From Bisporella sp. PMI_857 (taxonomy: Eukaryota; Ascomycota; Leotiomycetes; Helotiales; Helotiaceae), in contig JAJSPD010000091.1 in the NCBI GenBank assembly GCA_021307315.1, forward strand, positions 62,001-126,000: a stretch of 64,000 bases of DNA, given 5' to 3'. The position numbers and the translations under genes are program-made. Below the pieces are notes generated by a model. The model saw nothing but the letters and a program-made list of their open reading frames with translations. It ran no database searches and was not told the DNA's origin. Shown here piece by piece: positions 10,760 to 23,196 of the stretch (positions are counted from its first letter, which is position 1; the number at the start of each line of letters is the position of its first letter).

Positions 10760-12872
10760 TTTTGTGATTGATTGCGTGCGGGGAAAATATGATTGATGTA
10801 GGGTATTTGAAAGATAATCTGCCTCCTGAAGGAAGGAAGTGGATTTCTGTAGCTCCTTTGCCGGATTGGCCGGGGGGGTGAATGCGTTGTTGATTTTATA
10901 ACGTTCGTCGTCAAAGGGCAACGCAACCACGATCTACTGGTGGTGCCGAACCCCTGTCCCAATACCAAGGATCGCAATTTGTTGATTTTACCCAAGAGAT
11001 TGGCGATTGCTGGAGCAATTAAGCCGGTGAATTTGAGTGAGACAGCGATGCGGGTTGTGGGATATTTGGGATTAAATGCAGAAGCAATGCAGAAGAAAAA
11101 ACGAGCGAGGTGTCCCCTTAGAAGGAATGCGGATTCGGCGGAATTTCGAGAGAGCACTCGAGGCTGTCGGAAGGATTTGTAATGGATTTTGAGAGAGTGT
11201 GAGAGAGGGAAAAGGAGGGTCACAATCAAAAGAGAGAGTGAATGTGGGAAGATGACACAGTGAGTACTGTAGGAGGTGGTAACAGGTATTTGGGATTGTG
11301 TGTGTGAGTGTGTAAGAGAGGAGAGATGGTAACTTCCGGATCGGATGGGGGGGGAAGGCTGGTGCTGATGCTGATGCTGTTGCTGGTGGATGATGTGTAA
11401 TAATAACGTTACAGATAATTCATGCAAAAGTCGAGAGAAGAAAAACGAGAAATTGTCGAACGATCATACCGGATGGTGGAATTATATATCTTTCATCTTT
11501 ATTTGTCTTTCAATTCTGTTCCTGTTCCTGTACCTGGCCTGTTCCTGTGGCTGTGAATGGACGCATCTCCCAAGCCAAGAGCCCGCCACTAGATAAACGT
11601 TCGTGTGTGTACGACCACGAGTACGACAGGAGGTTGTTATCCCTGGTTGTAACCACTCTTCTTCTGCTGCTTCTTCTTCTTTTGGTATACCTCCTCTCCT
11701 CAAACGCGCGCTCGCTCGCCGTTCGTTGGACCAGAGGCGACAAATAAGAAGCTGACTCTACGTCAGAGAAGGGGGGGAGGGGAGGGGAGGAATGTGCGCC
11801 AATTGATGCGTACACATATATTTTATTATATTACTTTATCCCCATAAATGCGTGCATTCCTTAGATATCATCAAACAGAACTTTTTGATGAGGGGGATAT
11901 TTTCCCTCTAATCAAATATACCTTGGACTATCTGATGATCCATTCATTGAAAAATAAATAAATAATAAATAATAAATAATAAAAATGGCTGAGAGGCGTC
12001 GTACTGTATTGTAGTGTATGCAAGGTCCGTCGCAGGGGGGCCCGACAACCCGACACGCTTTTTAAGGTTACCACCACTACAACGTAGGCGCAGCATCATC
12101 TTTTTTGGGGATCGCTCCATGGCCACTCAATTCCCAAGTCACGGCAAAATCCCAGACTTCTTCCGCCCTTTTACCTCTTTCCCAACCCAACACAGCGCTT
12201 GATGAAGGTTTTTGCCACAGATCCTCACAGAACCTGTCCTCTCTCTCTCCATGTTTCTTGGTTTGCCAGATGATATTCATTTGATTCGCGATGATCAAGC
12301 CCGGACATTCCTAACCATGAAACGGACTATATATAGAATTTTACTTGGTTTCGAAAGAATCAATCGAGTTTAGGTCGAGAAGAGAGGGTGGAGTCTGGTG
12401 GTTTTCCCCTTTTTCTGGCGTGAACCACCACCATCCAGCTGCCCCGTCGTGACGCCGATGCTGTCGAAGCCGCTGGCGTGACCTCCCATCACCCCACCAC
12501 GTAATGCTTGATCCATGGCCAGAACTCGTGCACTGATATGGATTGGAAACTAAATATATATATACATATAAAAAAAGAAAGGAAAAAGAAGTGATTGCAG
12601 GAATGAGTGTGCAACAATTTTTGAAATAGAAATACGCGAGAGTTGCATTATTATCCATTTCAGTGCCGGAATGCCCGGAGCAGAAGCGCTCCTGGCTGAA
12701 TGTATGAAAAGTTTACCGTAAGAAAGTTAAATCGTACAGGAATCTGAAGTTATTCTCCCCTTGTGCATCCTCTTTTTAAAGTAACCAGTTCATTTGAAAC
12801 ATTGGAATGGAAAGCTTATTATACTTGGCAACCAAAAGGCATCCTCCCAAAAAGACAAACTGTGAAAGGAAG
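10760..12872. other. Long leader/promoter region of the BAR gene and simple repeats, no gene seen
   Basis: On the minus strand the 700 nt upstream of the BAR start are strongly pyrimidine-rich (GAGAG and GTGTG repeats on the plus strand, 11180-11340), as seen in long fungal 5' leaders. A CTT/CTG-rich run occurs near 11655-11690, a G-rich run near 11770-11790, and an AATA/AAT microsatellite at about 11949-11985. ORFs here owe their length to biased composition and are not called. Confidence 0.5.
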
Positions 12873-12883
12873 AAAAAAAAAAA
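12873..12883 (-). terminator. Pol III terminator of tRNA-Met
   Basis: An 11-nt A run on the plus strand is a T11 run on the transcribed strand, 15 nt past the tRNA 3' end. RNA polymerase III stops at such T runs. Confidence 0.75.
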
Positions 12884-12897
12884 CTTTCAAGGAAACT

Positions 12898-13004
12898 TGT
12901 CCTCGGTGAGACTCGAACTCACGACCTTTGGATAGCCCCAGGGTTTATCCGGATCATATTGAAGAATATGAGACCAACGCTCTAACCAACTGAGCCACGA
13001 AGAC
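12898..13004 (-). tRNA. Elongator tRNA-Met (CAT) with a 33-nt intron
   Basis: On the minus strand the acceptor halves GTCTTCG and CGAGGAC pair over 7 bp, one of them a G-U. The D arm is GCTC/GAGC, and the T arm is GTGAG-TTCGAGT-CTCAC. The anticodon arm starts TTGGTCTCATA, so U33 is followed by anticodon CAT, and the 3' strand ATCCAA comes after a 33-nt insert placed one base 3' of the anticodon, the normal intron position. The unpaired T31/T39 is also seen in yeast elongator tRNA-Met as I recall it. An Ile(TAT) reading fails because it would lack U33. The discriminator base is A. Confidence 0.9.
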
Positions 13005-13317
13005 TGAAAATGTTTTGTTGCGGACGAGGTTATGTTAATTCATGACTGCTGTACATGCAGCCAAGACCCCTTTAAGACATCCGTTCACATGATGTCATCA
13101 TGCCATCTCATCTTGTCCTTCCTTTCACCATCACAAGAATTCATTTCGATTAACTAGTGTTATAATTGTTCTCTTATGAAAATTATTGACTCCAAATCAA
13201 CTATTGAAGAGTTTGTTCCTCAAGACTCCAAACCAGCCTTGTCAATAACGAGCATCTCAAGCTGGACTAGAGGCTGTTACCCAACACCAACAAGGCTCCC
13301 CTCCGCGTATCGCCAGC

Positions 13318-15969
13318 ATGAGCGGCTACGGAGGGCATCGTAGCGATGAGTCCAAATCTGGTGCCTCCATCCTCGCAGCCTTCATTCCGACATTCACTAC
13401 AGCCATCGTCTACATAGCCATTTTTGTTCTCATCCGCCCAAAGTCCCAAAAGTTCTACGCCCCGAGAACTTTCCTTGGCACCATCCCCGAGAAAGATCGT
13501 ACTCCAGGCTCGAGAGCCAGCGGGAAATCGTGGTTCCATGACTTCAGGAGCCTTCCTGACCACTTTGTGTTACAGCATAACTCTCTTGATGCCTTTCTCT
13601 ATTTACGCTTCTTGAAATTTATCATTGCGTTGTGTTTTTTTGGAGGTTGCATCACATGGCCAATCCTCATACCAATTCACGCTACTGGCGGAGGTCGATC
13701 AAGTCAACTTGACAGGTTTAGCTTTAGTAATATTGCTCGAAATGACTATCTTTGGGCTCATATCGCAGTGTCTTTCGTGCTATTTGGAGGCACCTTCTGC
13801 CTCATTGTGAGAGAACGTTTACAGCTTATTGGAGCACGCCAAGCATACCTGTTAGATGAAGCAAGAGCCAGACGATTGTCATCGAGGACGGTACTCTTTC
13901 TCCATGTACCTCAGGGAGCCCTGGATCCTGGAAATTTGAAGGAGTATTTCGGCCAGGATGCAGAGCAATCATGGCCGGTTGAAGATTGCCGTAACCTAGA
14001 CGACCTGGTGGAGAAGCGGAAGGCGGCAGCGTTCAATTTGGAGCGCTCCCAGCTCGATCTCATAAGAGCCACCAGCAAGCACTTTCGTAGAGGCCAGCAG
14101 GTCCAGGAAGCCGCTACTTCAGCCGAAGAGGAGGCCCTCCTCCCAGGACCCAAAGCACTTCAAAAGGTCCTCCCTCTCACTAGATCTATCCATGACAAAA
14201 TCAAAAGGTCACTTGCTACTGTGGTCGAGACATCAGAAAACATCGATAATCGTCGAACAACAGGAAATAATAATTTGTCAAGACATTCAGCAATATTCGT
14301 TAGCTTCAAAACGCAAGCTGCCGCCCATACAGCGTACGAGGAGATCTCATTTAAGCCTAATTTGCCCAACCATACACGCTTTTTGAATGTTCAGCCCAAA
14401 GAGGTTCTTTGGAAAAATCTGGCAATGCCTCCTGAAGCACGAGTGTCCAAAGCTTCACTCGCCCTATCTTCTGCAGTTGCCTTCATAATTTTCTACTCTA
14501 TCCCGTCAGGTCTCATTGGTACACTCAGCAATGTCAGCTACTTGGCTGAGAAAGTCAAATGGCTTAGATGGCTCGAAGATCTGCCAGATTGGGTGCTGGC
14601 TCTCCTTACCGGCCTTGTCCCACCAGCACTCGTCAGCTGGCTTCAGTCCTACGTTCCAAAACTATTCAGGCGTAAGCGTAACTCGTTTCGTTTGTCTCAT
14701 GATCGCTCGCTCACCTCATTGCAGATATCGCGAAGCTCAGCGGCGAGCCTACAATTCCACAAGCGGAGTTGAAGACCCAAGCATGGACATTCGCTTTCCA
14801 AATTATCCAAGTATTCCTCGTTACAACCTTCTCTTCTGGTGCTGCTGCTGTGGCGAAGAAGACTATCAACGATCCTATGGGTACACCAGCTCTTCTGGCA
14901 GAAGCACTACCTAAAGCAAGTAATTTCTACCTAACCTACTTCACCCTTCAAGGTACAGCTGGCGCAGCAGATAATATCCTCAACTACTCCGACCTCCTCG
15001 AGTATTGGTTCTTTAGATACGTCTGGCACAAGACCCCCAGAGACCAATTTGGTGATCATGCACAGATGAAGGGTACTCCTTGGGGGTCATGGTATCCCAA
15101 ATTCACGAATCTATTCGTCATTGGTAAGTTTGCGTATAACCTGGAGATCCTCTAAGACTTGCTCATTTTGAGTAGCCATTGCATACGCCTGTATTGCACC
15201 ATTACTTCTCGGTTTTGCGGTCGTCGGCATCTCACTCCAGTACCTCGCTTACCGATATAGCCTCCTGTATGTCCGCCAAACAAAGGTCGACACGCGTGGG
15301 GAGAACTATCAACGCGCTCTTAAGCAAATGGTTACTGGCATCTACCTGGCTCAACTTGTTCTTATTGGTCTTTTCGGCGCCCGCAAGGCAGGCAAACAGG
15401 CAACAGTCATGACTGCACAGTTGGTCATCACAGCTATTCTAAATGCAGCGGTTGATCTCAAGGTACGACCGCTGGAACTCTATCTAGGCAGAGATAAGTG
15501 GTACACGGATGAAGCGCCACTTATCGCACAAGTGGAAGGCATAGATCAGGACGATGAGGAACAGGTGCACGTCTCCCAGCATATTCGACGGCTGGGCCTC
15601 CAGCCCCTTGGAAAGAACATATCGAGCTGGCTGTCTAATTTTTTAGACGCGGCTATCGGCTCGTCCCGCGATCGTATCAATACATGGATGCATGAGCCGA
15701 GGTCGAGGCACTTCGATGATGCGGAGCAAGTTGAACTCAGCAATGACGAGCTGGAGAAAGCATACGAAAATCCAGCGCTGACGGCCAAGACGCCGAAACT
15801 ATGGGTTCCAAAGGATAGGCTAGGCATTTCCAAACAGATTATTGAGGAAAATAAAGAAGTGGGTATACAAACCACGGATGATGGTGCGGAGATTGATGAC
15901 AAAGGAAGGCTACACTGGGAGAGAGATTTTGAGAAGGTACCCATTTTCTCACAGCCGAAGATTATATGA
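13318..15969 (+). CDS. CSC1/DUF221 (TMEM63-type) stress-gated cation channel
   Basis: Three exons, 13318-14671, 14725-15123 and 15176-15969, give 848 residues. The introns (53 and 52 nt) have GTAAGC and GTAAGT donors and all joins keep frame. The N-terminus has a first membrane helix (TTAIVYIAIFVLI), then a loop and two more helices up to about residue 165 (RNDYLWAHIAVSF). A long cytosolic segment follows, with the family's RFLNVQPKEVLWKNLAM motif. A block of helices then runs from about residue 385 to 700, including SWYPKFTNLFVIAIAY and the YRYSLLYVRQTKVDTRGENY stretch. The C-terminus is hydrophilic. Members are osmotically or mechanically gated Ca2+-permeable channels of the plasma or inner membranes. 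This is a complete, normal-looking copy. Confidence 0.92.
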
Positions 15970-16771
15970 TAATTTGTGAATCACTTGAGAAGCTATGTAT
16001 GATTGCGATTAATTTGGACTATATTATCTGCCGTACCATTTACAAGAAAGGAATTTTGGGGGGGGACCTCAAACGGGGAAACGAATCTAGGCACACAATA
16101 TTGAATTGGCAAGGCAACATTTTAATTTTACAAAGCTCTCCGAATACCAAGTCTTGCAAGCGTCCTTACCGTTCTACAGCAATGTGCGTTAATTTTTGAG
16201 ATATTCAGACGCAGGTAGCAGCGACTATGACCCTGACAACGGCAGTTCTAAGCATAAAAGCAAGACCTATCCACTGCGCTAATTTTGAAGGCTACGGGTC
16301 TACCAGTTATGCATATCAAGATCCGAAATCAGACATGGCTTGGGCACGTGGAATATAGGCCCCTTGCTTTAGTAAACTATCACTATTTGAAGGATTTCCA
16401 CTTCTTACGCCTAGCACGCATTTGTGAATGGTGTTCTTGGGCCAGCATGGTAAGAATGAGACGGTTGTGCTTTTTTATACTGGAGATTAGGAAAGTCGAA
16501 GCCAGCCTTGCAGTGTACATAAACTTGGAGGATTGTGCAGAACTGCGCATTGGGGCATTGGGATCCTGTTTTCCGATGAAGCATGTCCACGGCCGCTGAT
16601 CCTGCAAGTTGGCTTGGTAGCGTGCGTGGTCCTAAATGATATATAATGCCGGGAAGCGGAAGGGCGGCTGCCCTGTCAAATCAGATCACGCTTAAACTGG
16701 GAAGATCCATTAATATATTTGTATATCTTACGATTCTTTCTTGTCGAGTTTGCTGAATCCACAGAATTAAC
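15970..16771. other. Intergenic region, no gene seen
   Basis: About 800 nt between the channel gene and a small minus-strand ORF. Two antiparallel ORFs around 16285-16607 have no recognisable content. Nothing else is supported. Confidence 0.4.
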
Positions 16772-17230
16772 CTATCGTGCTAGACTAACTCGTACAGGAC
16801 AATCATTGCTACGACCGTTTAGATGAAGAGAAGGACCGTGTGGACAAGATTCCGTCGAGACACCCGGGTCCCTACGGTGGCCAAAAGTTGATATACGATG
16901 ATCTAGCGTTGCGGCGAGCTTACGATGCAAGAAAAAGTCGTCAGCACACAAAGACGCCAACACAGCAAAAATGACAGAATTCGAAATCAATACCACAACG
17001 CGCATCCATGGCCTTGGATAACCGACTGCGAATCCTCCAAGAAATAAAAATGCCAGGAAGCAAATTGTCGACCAAAAGACGTGAGATGCGCAAGGCGTAC
17101 TATTATCGAGAGGGTCAATGTAATGAAGCGCGGAGAGATATTTCCTTCTGAGCGTCTTGCAGGTAAAGCTGATGTTTGCAGACACTTTAGATGTTGCAAA
17201 CTCGAACATGCGCACCAATCTTATCGACAT
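16772..17230 (-). CDS. Small hypothetical membrane protein
   Basis: A single ATG-started ORF of 152 codons. Two hydrophobic stretches, around residues 52-69 (FWSTICFLAFLFLGGFAVGY) and 77-95 (VVVLISNSVIFAVLASLCA), look like a membrane hairpin separated by a short loop. The N-terminal 45 residues are basic and the tail is polar with His and Arg. I recognise no family. An ATG, two credible helices and no competing gene on the other strand favour a real gene, but the length is near what chance allows, so this is a weak call. It could also be one exon of a larger gene. Confidence 0.35.
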   Translation of the reverse strand: MSIRLVRMFEFATSKVSANISFTCKTLRRKYLSALHYIDPLDNSTPCASHVFWSTICFLAFLFLGGFAVGYPRPWMRVVVLISNSVIFAVLASLCADDFFLHRKLAATLDHRISTFGHRRDPGVSTESCPHGPSLHLNGRSNDCPVRVSLAR

Positions 17231-17934
17231 TTTGCTGGATTTGAATGGGAAATAGTAGATTGAAACAGTCGGAGCTTTGTTGCTGAAATATTAGAGAGTC
17301 CACGATTATCTACTTCTCGTCCTCTTACGAACCATTATCAGCATCGGGGCATTGTGTAACATTGGGCTGCGGTGAGGCAACGGCGAGGCATCCAATTTGT
17401 ATATTGTACTTGACCTAATATTTCAGCTCGGGTACCAGCACTTGTTTCCGGGTATGCCACACCGCAGAGTGAAGCGTGAGGGGTTTTTGGGAATAGACGC
17501 CAATGACGGCACAGAAGCTAGGGCAGAACCTCCCATAATCTTGGCTCCATATAGATCGAGATCGTGACTGGATCCTGAGAAATACGTTGAATTGATTGTT
17601 CAAACTGAGCAATGTTCTCTCCTAAGTGTATGTTGAGCATGCCATAATAGAATGTAGTTTCTCAATTTGAACTAGCAGGGAATGAAGCATAACATAAAGC
17701 GAGTAGATATTGATATCAGAGAATGCATTAGATTCTCTAGTCCTTATTTATGCAACAAGCTGTTGTTGGCTTTTTCGTTCCCACAAACTCATTGAGCCAA
17801 GTAGAACCCTCCATAGCCTCCACCATTCATATTTGTATTCATACATGCACCATTTATCTCTATACGAACCTTTTAGCCATCCTTAACTCCGCGCTAAACC
17901 GATCAGAGAAAGCAAAGCAGAGCATTACCACTAA
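17231..17934. other. Intergenic region, no gene seen
   Basis: The stretch contains the 3' side of Arp8 (after 17935) and the upstream side of the small membrane ORF. No motif-bearing ORF or RNA gene was found. Confidence 0.4.
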
Positions 17935-20315
17935 TCAGTAATTCCATAACACCTTGTTGTGGAGCGCTCGCGAACCCAAACGTTCAAACTCCAATTGCCC
18001 AATCCAGCTCTCGTGGGTAGTTAGCTGCGCATAGACCGCTGCTCCTTTCCACACCACGACTTGGTTGTCGAGATCGCGAGGACTGGTACTAACCAATATC
18101 TTGTCCCCTAATTCAGGCCGCTTGAGCTTCAGTTTTTCCTCCAAAAAGGATGTCAGCCCAGGTGTCTTAGCTCCACCACCAATGACCAGAATGTTGCCGA
18201 AGAAGTCTCGAGCTTTCTTTCCTGTCTCATCACCCTTGGTCGCATGCGTAATGGAGGTGATAATCGCAGAGTCGAGAGGAGCGATGGCAAGGACACTATC
18301 ACGCTCATCGGCAATCGAATGTGCAGTACGTGCAAGAGGATCGGTAAAACTTGGAAAAGCTGGGCCCGGGGTGCCAGAATGAGAGCCATTGCCAAACTGA
18401 AAGGCACCACCATTAGGGGCTGGTGAACCGCCATTCGCGCCATTCGTCCCAAATTGAAACATTGGATTAGGAGTATCCGCTCCTTCTGGAGCGGGTGAAG
18501 TTGCTGCTGAGGTAACCCGCGAATCGCCGTTGGTTTGGCTGTCCACATGAGAGAGATGATTGAAAGGGTTAGGTCTTTCCTTTTGAGGCGTAGAGAAGTC
18601 GCCAGTGTCATTCCCGTTCGAAGTTACGACACTATTGATTAGAGAAGGCTTGATGCTTGCCAGGATCGCGAGCTGGGCAGTAGACTCTGGATCGTTAGGT
18701 TTGTCCACATCGTAGGCGTCGGTGGAGCGCGCGAACAGCTTTCGCCGGCCAACGAGCTTATTCTTATTATAAAATAAAGAGGGCTCAAAAAACCCCAATG
18801 GCGCTAGGATAGGCTCATCGTAGGTTTTGTATTTGTAAAGGAAGGTAGGTCGGTTTGGGGCTCGAAGATGGAACTGCTGATTCTGGACATAGATATCAGG
18901 GTGATACATGGTGCATACCTTGATCTTCTGCTCCTCAGCAAGTAAGAAATCGTGGCGACGAACGAGATCAATGTCCCGGTAGGGAAAGCTATTACACAGC
19001 ATCATCTTGACCAGCGTCTCTGTAACATCATAGCCACCAAACTTCAGGTTGATGCGGGAGTCCTCAATTATCATGCCATCCTCTATGCAAGATATTGATG
19101 TCTTTTGCGCACCAATGTCGATAAGACAATTCAAAGGATAGCCAGCGCCGTAGGTAGCGGCGAGGCCCTCCTGTATAAATGCAACCTGCTTGAACTCTAT
19201 CTCTTTCAAACAGCTTTCAAGCATCGCCTCAACATATTTCTTATCGTAAAGGTCTGGAATCACGAAGACACAGCTGTAATTTTTGAACTCTTTAGGGCTC
19301 ACGCCAAGTTCCTTCGTCATCGCCATGTGGAAGATGTTGTCCATACAGTCCGTAAGGCCGTCAGCAGAACCGAAATCGTGCTCGTTGAGCCAGCCATGGC
19401 GGATGGGCCAGCGCAGTCTGTATTTCTGTTTCTCGCCTTTGACAACCACAGTCGCATCGAAAGGAACGCGTTGAGCTTCAAGTCCAATGAATCCGAGGCC
19501 GTCATCCATGGATACTTCGGTCCACTCGATGCGAATAGGATCATTGTGCTCTGGGATCTTCTCGGGATGGGACGTCCCGTTGAACTTGATGACCAGATCT
19601 CTTGAATTGGGCAGAACCTTAACCTTCCTAGCTCGCATAGCGACTTTCATCTCATTGTGGACCTTGGTGAACTTTTTCGTGAATTCTTCTCCAAACCACT
19701 CCTCTGGTGTATCACTCAACTCGGCGCGAATTGGCAGAGGTTTGTACACATCTGTCTCGGTATCCCGCCATTGATGGGCGATACAGAAAGGAATCGTCTT
19801 TGGTAGAGAGTCGCTGGCGAAACCAATCCGAAGATTCTGGCTTCCGGGATGAATGATAATGATCTTTGATGCGTCGTTTGTGTCCCGGCCTGTTCCTTCC
19901 TCATCCTCATCGTCCTCGGGAACTGGCACATCTGTGCTGCCGGTGCGCGCAAGGTCCCGGTCCCGGTCTTTAGCATTCCGAACCATATTATTTCGATTTA
20001 CATCTTGCTGCAGTCGCAGGGAGAGGATTTGATGAGGTTCTTTCATATATGTTCTTGGAAATGAATATTTAGTACAAGTAATTGATTGTCCATGGAAATA
20101 CCCACGTATAATAGTTCTTTTGGTTGGTAATGGTCGGCTCTGGCCAACTGGATTGCTTCATGCCATTGTCAGTCCGCTCCAGACCTGTGTTCATCACGAT
20201 CAGTAATTGTTCTCAAGTGCACTTTCCCTTGTTGCTACTACAAGGCCAAAAGGAAAAGCAGCTCATCCTCACCCTCTTCGCGCAGTAGCGCCTTTCCAGA
20301 CTTTTTGCCCACCAT
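17935..20315 (-). CDS. arp8: Actin-related protein 8, INO80 chromatin-remodelling subunit
   Basis: Three exons, 20315-20273, 20184-20106 and 20053-17935, give 746 residues. The first two are tiny: exon 1 encodes MVGKKSGKALLREEG and exon 2 continues with LERTDN and WPEPTITNQKNYYT, a conserved Arp8 N-terminal signature, which is why I start at 20315. An in-frame ATG at 20420 would add 35 residues. Exon 3 holds the actin fold: IIIHPGSQNLRIGFASD (phosphate-1-like), CLIDIGAQKTSISCIEDG (phosphate-2-like) and ILVIGGGAKTPGLTSFL. A Ser/Gly/Asn-rich insertion around residues 530-620 (TPNPMFQFG, GGAFQFG) is an Arp8-type insert. The protein works in the nucleus in the INO80 Arp module, binding nucleosomes. 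A housekeeping gene and a good anchor for synteny. Confidence 0.95.
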
Positions 20316-21832
20316 ATCGCTGCCGTCTGTGTCGTCTTCGGACGAGCACAAGTTGATGATAGGCACAGCACAGCTGTGACAACTCTGGTGCTCAGGTTGA
20401 GCTTCCATTGTGGCTCGCAAGGTTTGATTAGTCCTGAAGTAGTTAGATCAATGCCGCTTTTATTGAAAGGGGTGAACCAAAAAGCGGCAGCTGACATTTG
20501 AGGCTGGATGACCAAAATGGCTAGTCTTATATTCACAGGATCTTAGCTTTACTTTCAAGACTTCCTGCACTAAATACTGTGGGTGCACATCTACTGGAAT
20601 CCTGGTGCGACATGACATGGTCCTGATCTGAGTGCCTCGATATATTAGGCCCTAGTCTCTTACAATATTTAGTACTACCTATGTAAGGCAAGTATAGTTG
20701 TGCAAAGTTCTGGATGGCTCAAGAATCATTTGCTGCATAAACTAAGACTGACGCAGGAGAACTTCTCACCCAATTTAAGATCTATGGTCATTGCTGGGTG
20801 CTAGGTGCTGATGCCTATAATATTGCCGTGATGTATTCCGGAAGTAAGGAAACAAAGAAGCTCATACCTAGCTATGATCACCTCTGGAAACTACTCTTGC
20901 TAGGTTAGATTATCCGACACACATCAAAAAGACCACGTTGAAGCTGGAAGATCTCACAACTCCGTGCTGCCACAGCGCTACCCAGCGCAGACCTTACGCT
21001 TCTATGTAGATAGCCTTTTTTTTCTCTGCGGTAGTCCATCAACCTGATCACATTACCTAGCGCTTAAAACTTCTTAAGTGATTAATAAAGGCTTAATTCT
21101 TCAGATGTCCGCTTTTGCAATATTCTAAGAGCATCTGGAGCGAAAAACCACAGCCAAGCCCCCTATATCTATAGCCATTGCAATCATTTGCTCTTCATTT
21201 ATGTGAACATTTATACTCGTAACCCAGGTTAAGTAGGAAAGGCATTACAGCTTGGGTTAGAGTTACGCCGAGTAGAATCCAAAGCGAATTACCACGTCTA
21301 GTTCAAATTCTGAGACCGTCGAATCTCAAGATATTAGTTAGCGCTTTATAAGAAAAATCTGGGGCAGTGATCTACCATACAACTGTGAGCATAATGCAGT
21401 TGCACTTTGAATTCGTAGTCACCTGAGATGATATATTAATAAAGCAGAGCCAAACTTATCATTAAATCATGATGCCATTTCCTTTCTAGGATCTTGTTGC
21501 ACATGCCAAGGAAAAGAGAGGTTGGCTCTCTCAGAATCTCAAAGGCCCATAAGTCTAATCAGTTGTCCTAGTCCCTCAGTTATTTGAAGGGGCATAACTC
21601 TTTAGTACTTGGCCATCTGGATAGTCTTCTCCTACCAAGAGACCTTACAAATTCATGTCCACAATAGAACCATTATAAGTCCCCATATACACAGAAGTAT
21701 CCATTGCGAGTAAGAAACAAGCATTAAACTCGCGGTTCGTCTCGCTATGACGGGCATAGTTCTCAACTATTTGTAAATAATTAAATACAATATTAAAATT
21801 ATGCATTGTACATTGTTTTTCTGTTGGCTGAT
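20316..21832. other. AT-rich gene-free region
   Basis: About 1.5 kb without a supported ORF; all frames are heavily interrupted. It may contain a decayed repeat but no inverted or direct repeat was obvious by eye. Confidence 0.45.
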
Positions 21833-23196
21833 CTACAAGCTTCCCAGAATTCCTACTGGGCTTAGCAAGCTTCCGACAGATGAGAACAAGCCTTTTGCAG
21901 CAGCATGAACCTCATTAATCTCCCCTGAAGAGTCAGCAACTTCACCAACAACGGTATAAGCGTAATCGGAAACGGGAGCCACTAATGGCATCGCGATAGA
22001 TAATACGAGTGCAACGTCATTCTTGATGGTTTTTTTGGTTTCTGTCAATGTCAGATATTGTCGAGAACAGGCAGGTTGGCCAACATACCTTCGGAAACAG
22101 TGTTCACGGTAGTGAGGATGTTGTCTTCAAGGTCACCAAGGACACTCTTAATGCCAGTCAGAGCATTAAGGAGGGAACCAATTTCGCCAAGCGAGAGGGG
22201 TTCAGCAACTTCGCTTACGGAAGGAGTGATAGTTGTGATAGTCTTATTCATGACGGTAGCGATCTTTCCAAGGGACGTTTGCAACGTTGGCGCGATTGAG
22301 TCCACAACCACTGGCTCAGCTCCTGGAGCTGGGGCAGGGATATCTGCCAAGGACTGAACAGCGTTGGCTAGGGCAAGTCAGTTGAATGAAGACAAATGAT
22401 AACGGGTTCTTTGCGTTTATGGAACTTACTCATGGAAAGGAGTTCCCAACCAATGGTCCATTTCAGTGTGGAGACAGCACCTGACAAGACAGACACTGGT
22501 GAACGTTTTGTTATAGATGAAGGTGGAGAAGCACGCTTAAGGACAGTGTCGAGAACTGGCCCAGCAACAGGAATGGATTCGGCGGTATCTTCGACCTGAA
22601 TATTATTAGGGCCAATTCTATAACGGATCATGCTTCAACATACTGTATCTAAAGCTGGTCCAACTGTGGATGTTATAGTGCTGGAAACGCCATTTACCAA
22701 AGGACCAACATCAGGGGCCGCAGCGCCTTCGGCAGTGCTGAGAACAGGATCGACAAGTGAGCCAACAACTGGAAGCTCTTTCTTAATGATGGAGCCGCTG
22801 ACGCTAGTGACAGTGCCGACGTTATTTCCAACAATGGGTCCAGCAGCTGGAACAGATGACACCGTTGTCTCGACTATATGATTTCTTAGTCGACTTCACT
22901 CTTTAAGCCGTTTCCCGTAAACACTCACCAGTGTCAACAGCAGCACCTTCTTCATCCGTGACCGAACCGACAAGAGAGCCAACGACAGGGAGCGAATTGA
23001 CGGTAGGTTCAACAGTTCCAACGGTGGGGACAATCGGAATGTCTCTTTTGGTGATACATGTTAGGTCCCCAGTATTTACACATCCCACGGCCTCATATTC
23101 AATCTCGCTGATGGTCTGTCTACCTTGTGCTGTTGGAGCTGTGAGCACCTGCGAGCCAAACCCGAGGGCCGCAATAGTGATGGTGAAAAGCTGCAT
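21833..23196 (-). CDS. Secreted Val/Pro/Gly-rich repetitive protein of unknown function
   Basis: Five exons, 23196-22929, 22873-22644, 22595-22430, 22367-22089 and 22041-21833, give 383 residues; all four introns (47-62 nt) have good borders and keep frame. I start at MQLFTITIAALGFG because a signal peptide (about residues 1-20, ending VLTA) begins there. The upstream MYIIE start is possible. The mature part has only two early cysteines (about 39 and 47) and then imperfect repeats around LPVVGSLV and IPVAGPVL with EGAA spacers. Lys-Arg pairs follow CIT (residues 50-51) and flank the SPPSSI segment, so KEX2 cutting is possible. The C-terminal 180 residues are helical and hydrophobic-rich. I do not recognise a family; a cell-wall or surface protein is the best guess. 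Confidence 0.7.

Noticed and set aside
10756..11427. Long minus-strand ORF (223 codons) upstream of the BAR gene
   Set aside because: It is open because the region is pyrimidine-rich with repeats; His/Ser/Leu-biased translation without motif; it fits a leader/promoter.
12898..13004. Reading the intron-bearing tRNA as tRNA-Ile (TAT)
   Set aside because: That frame of the loop has no U33 and does not give a five-pair stem; CAT gives the expected 7-nt loop.
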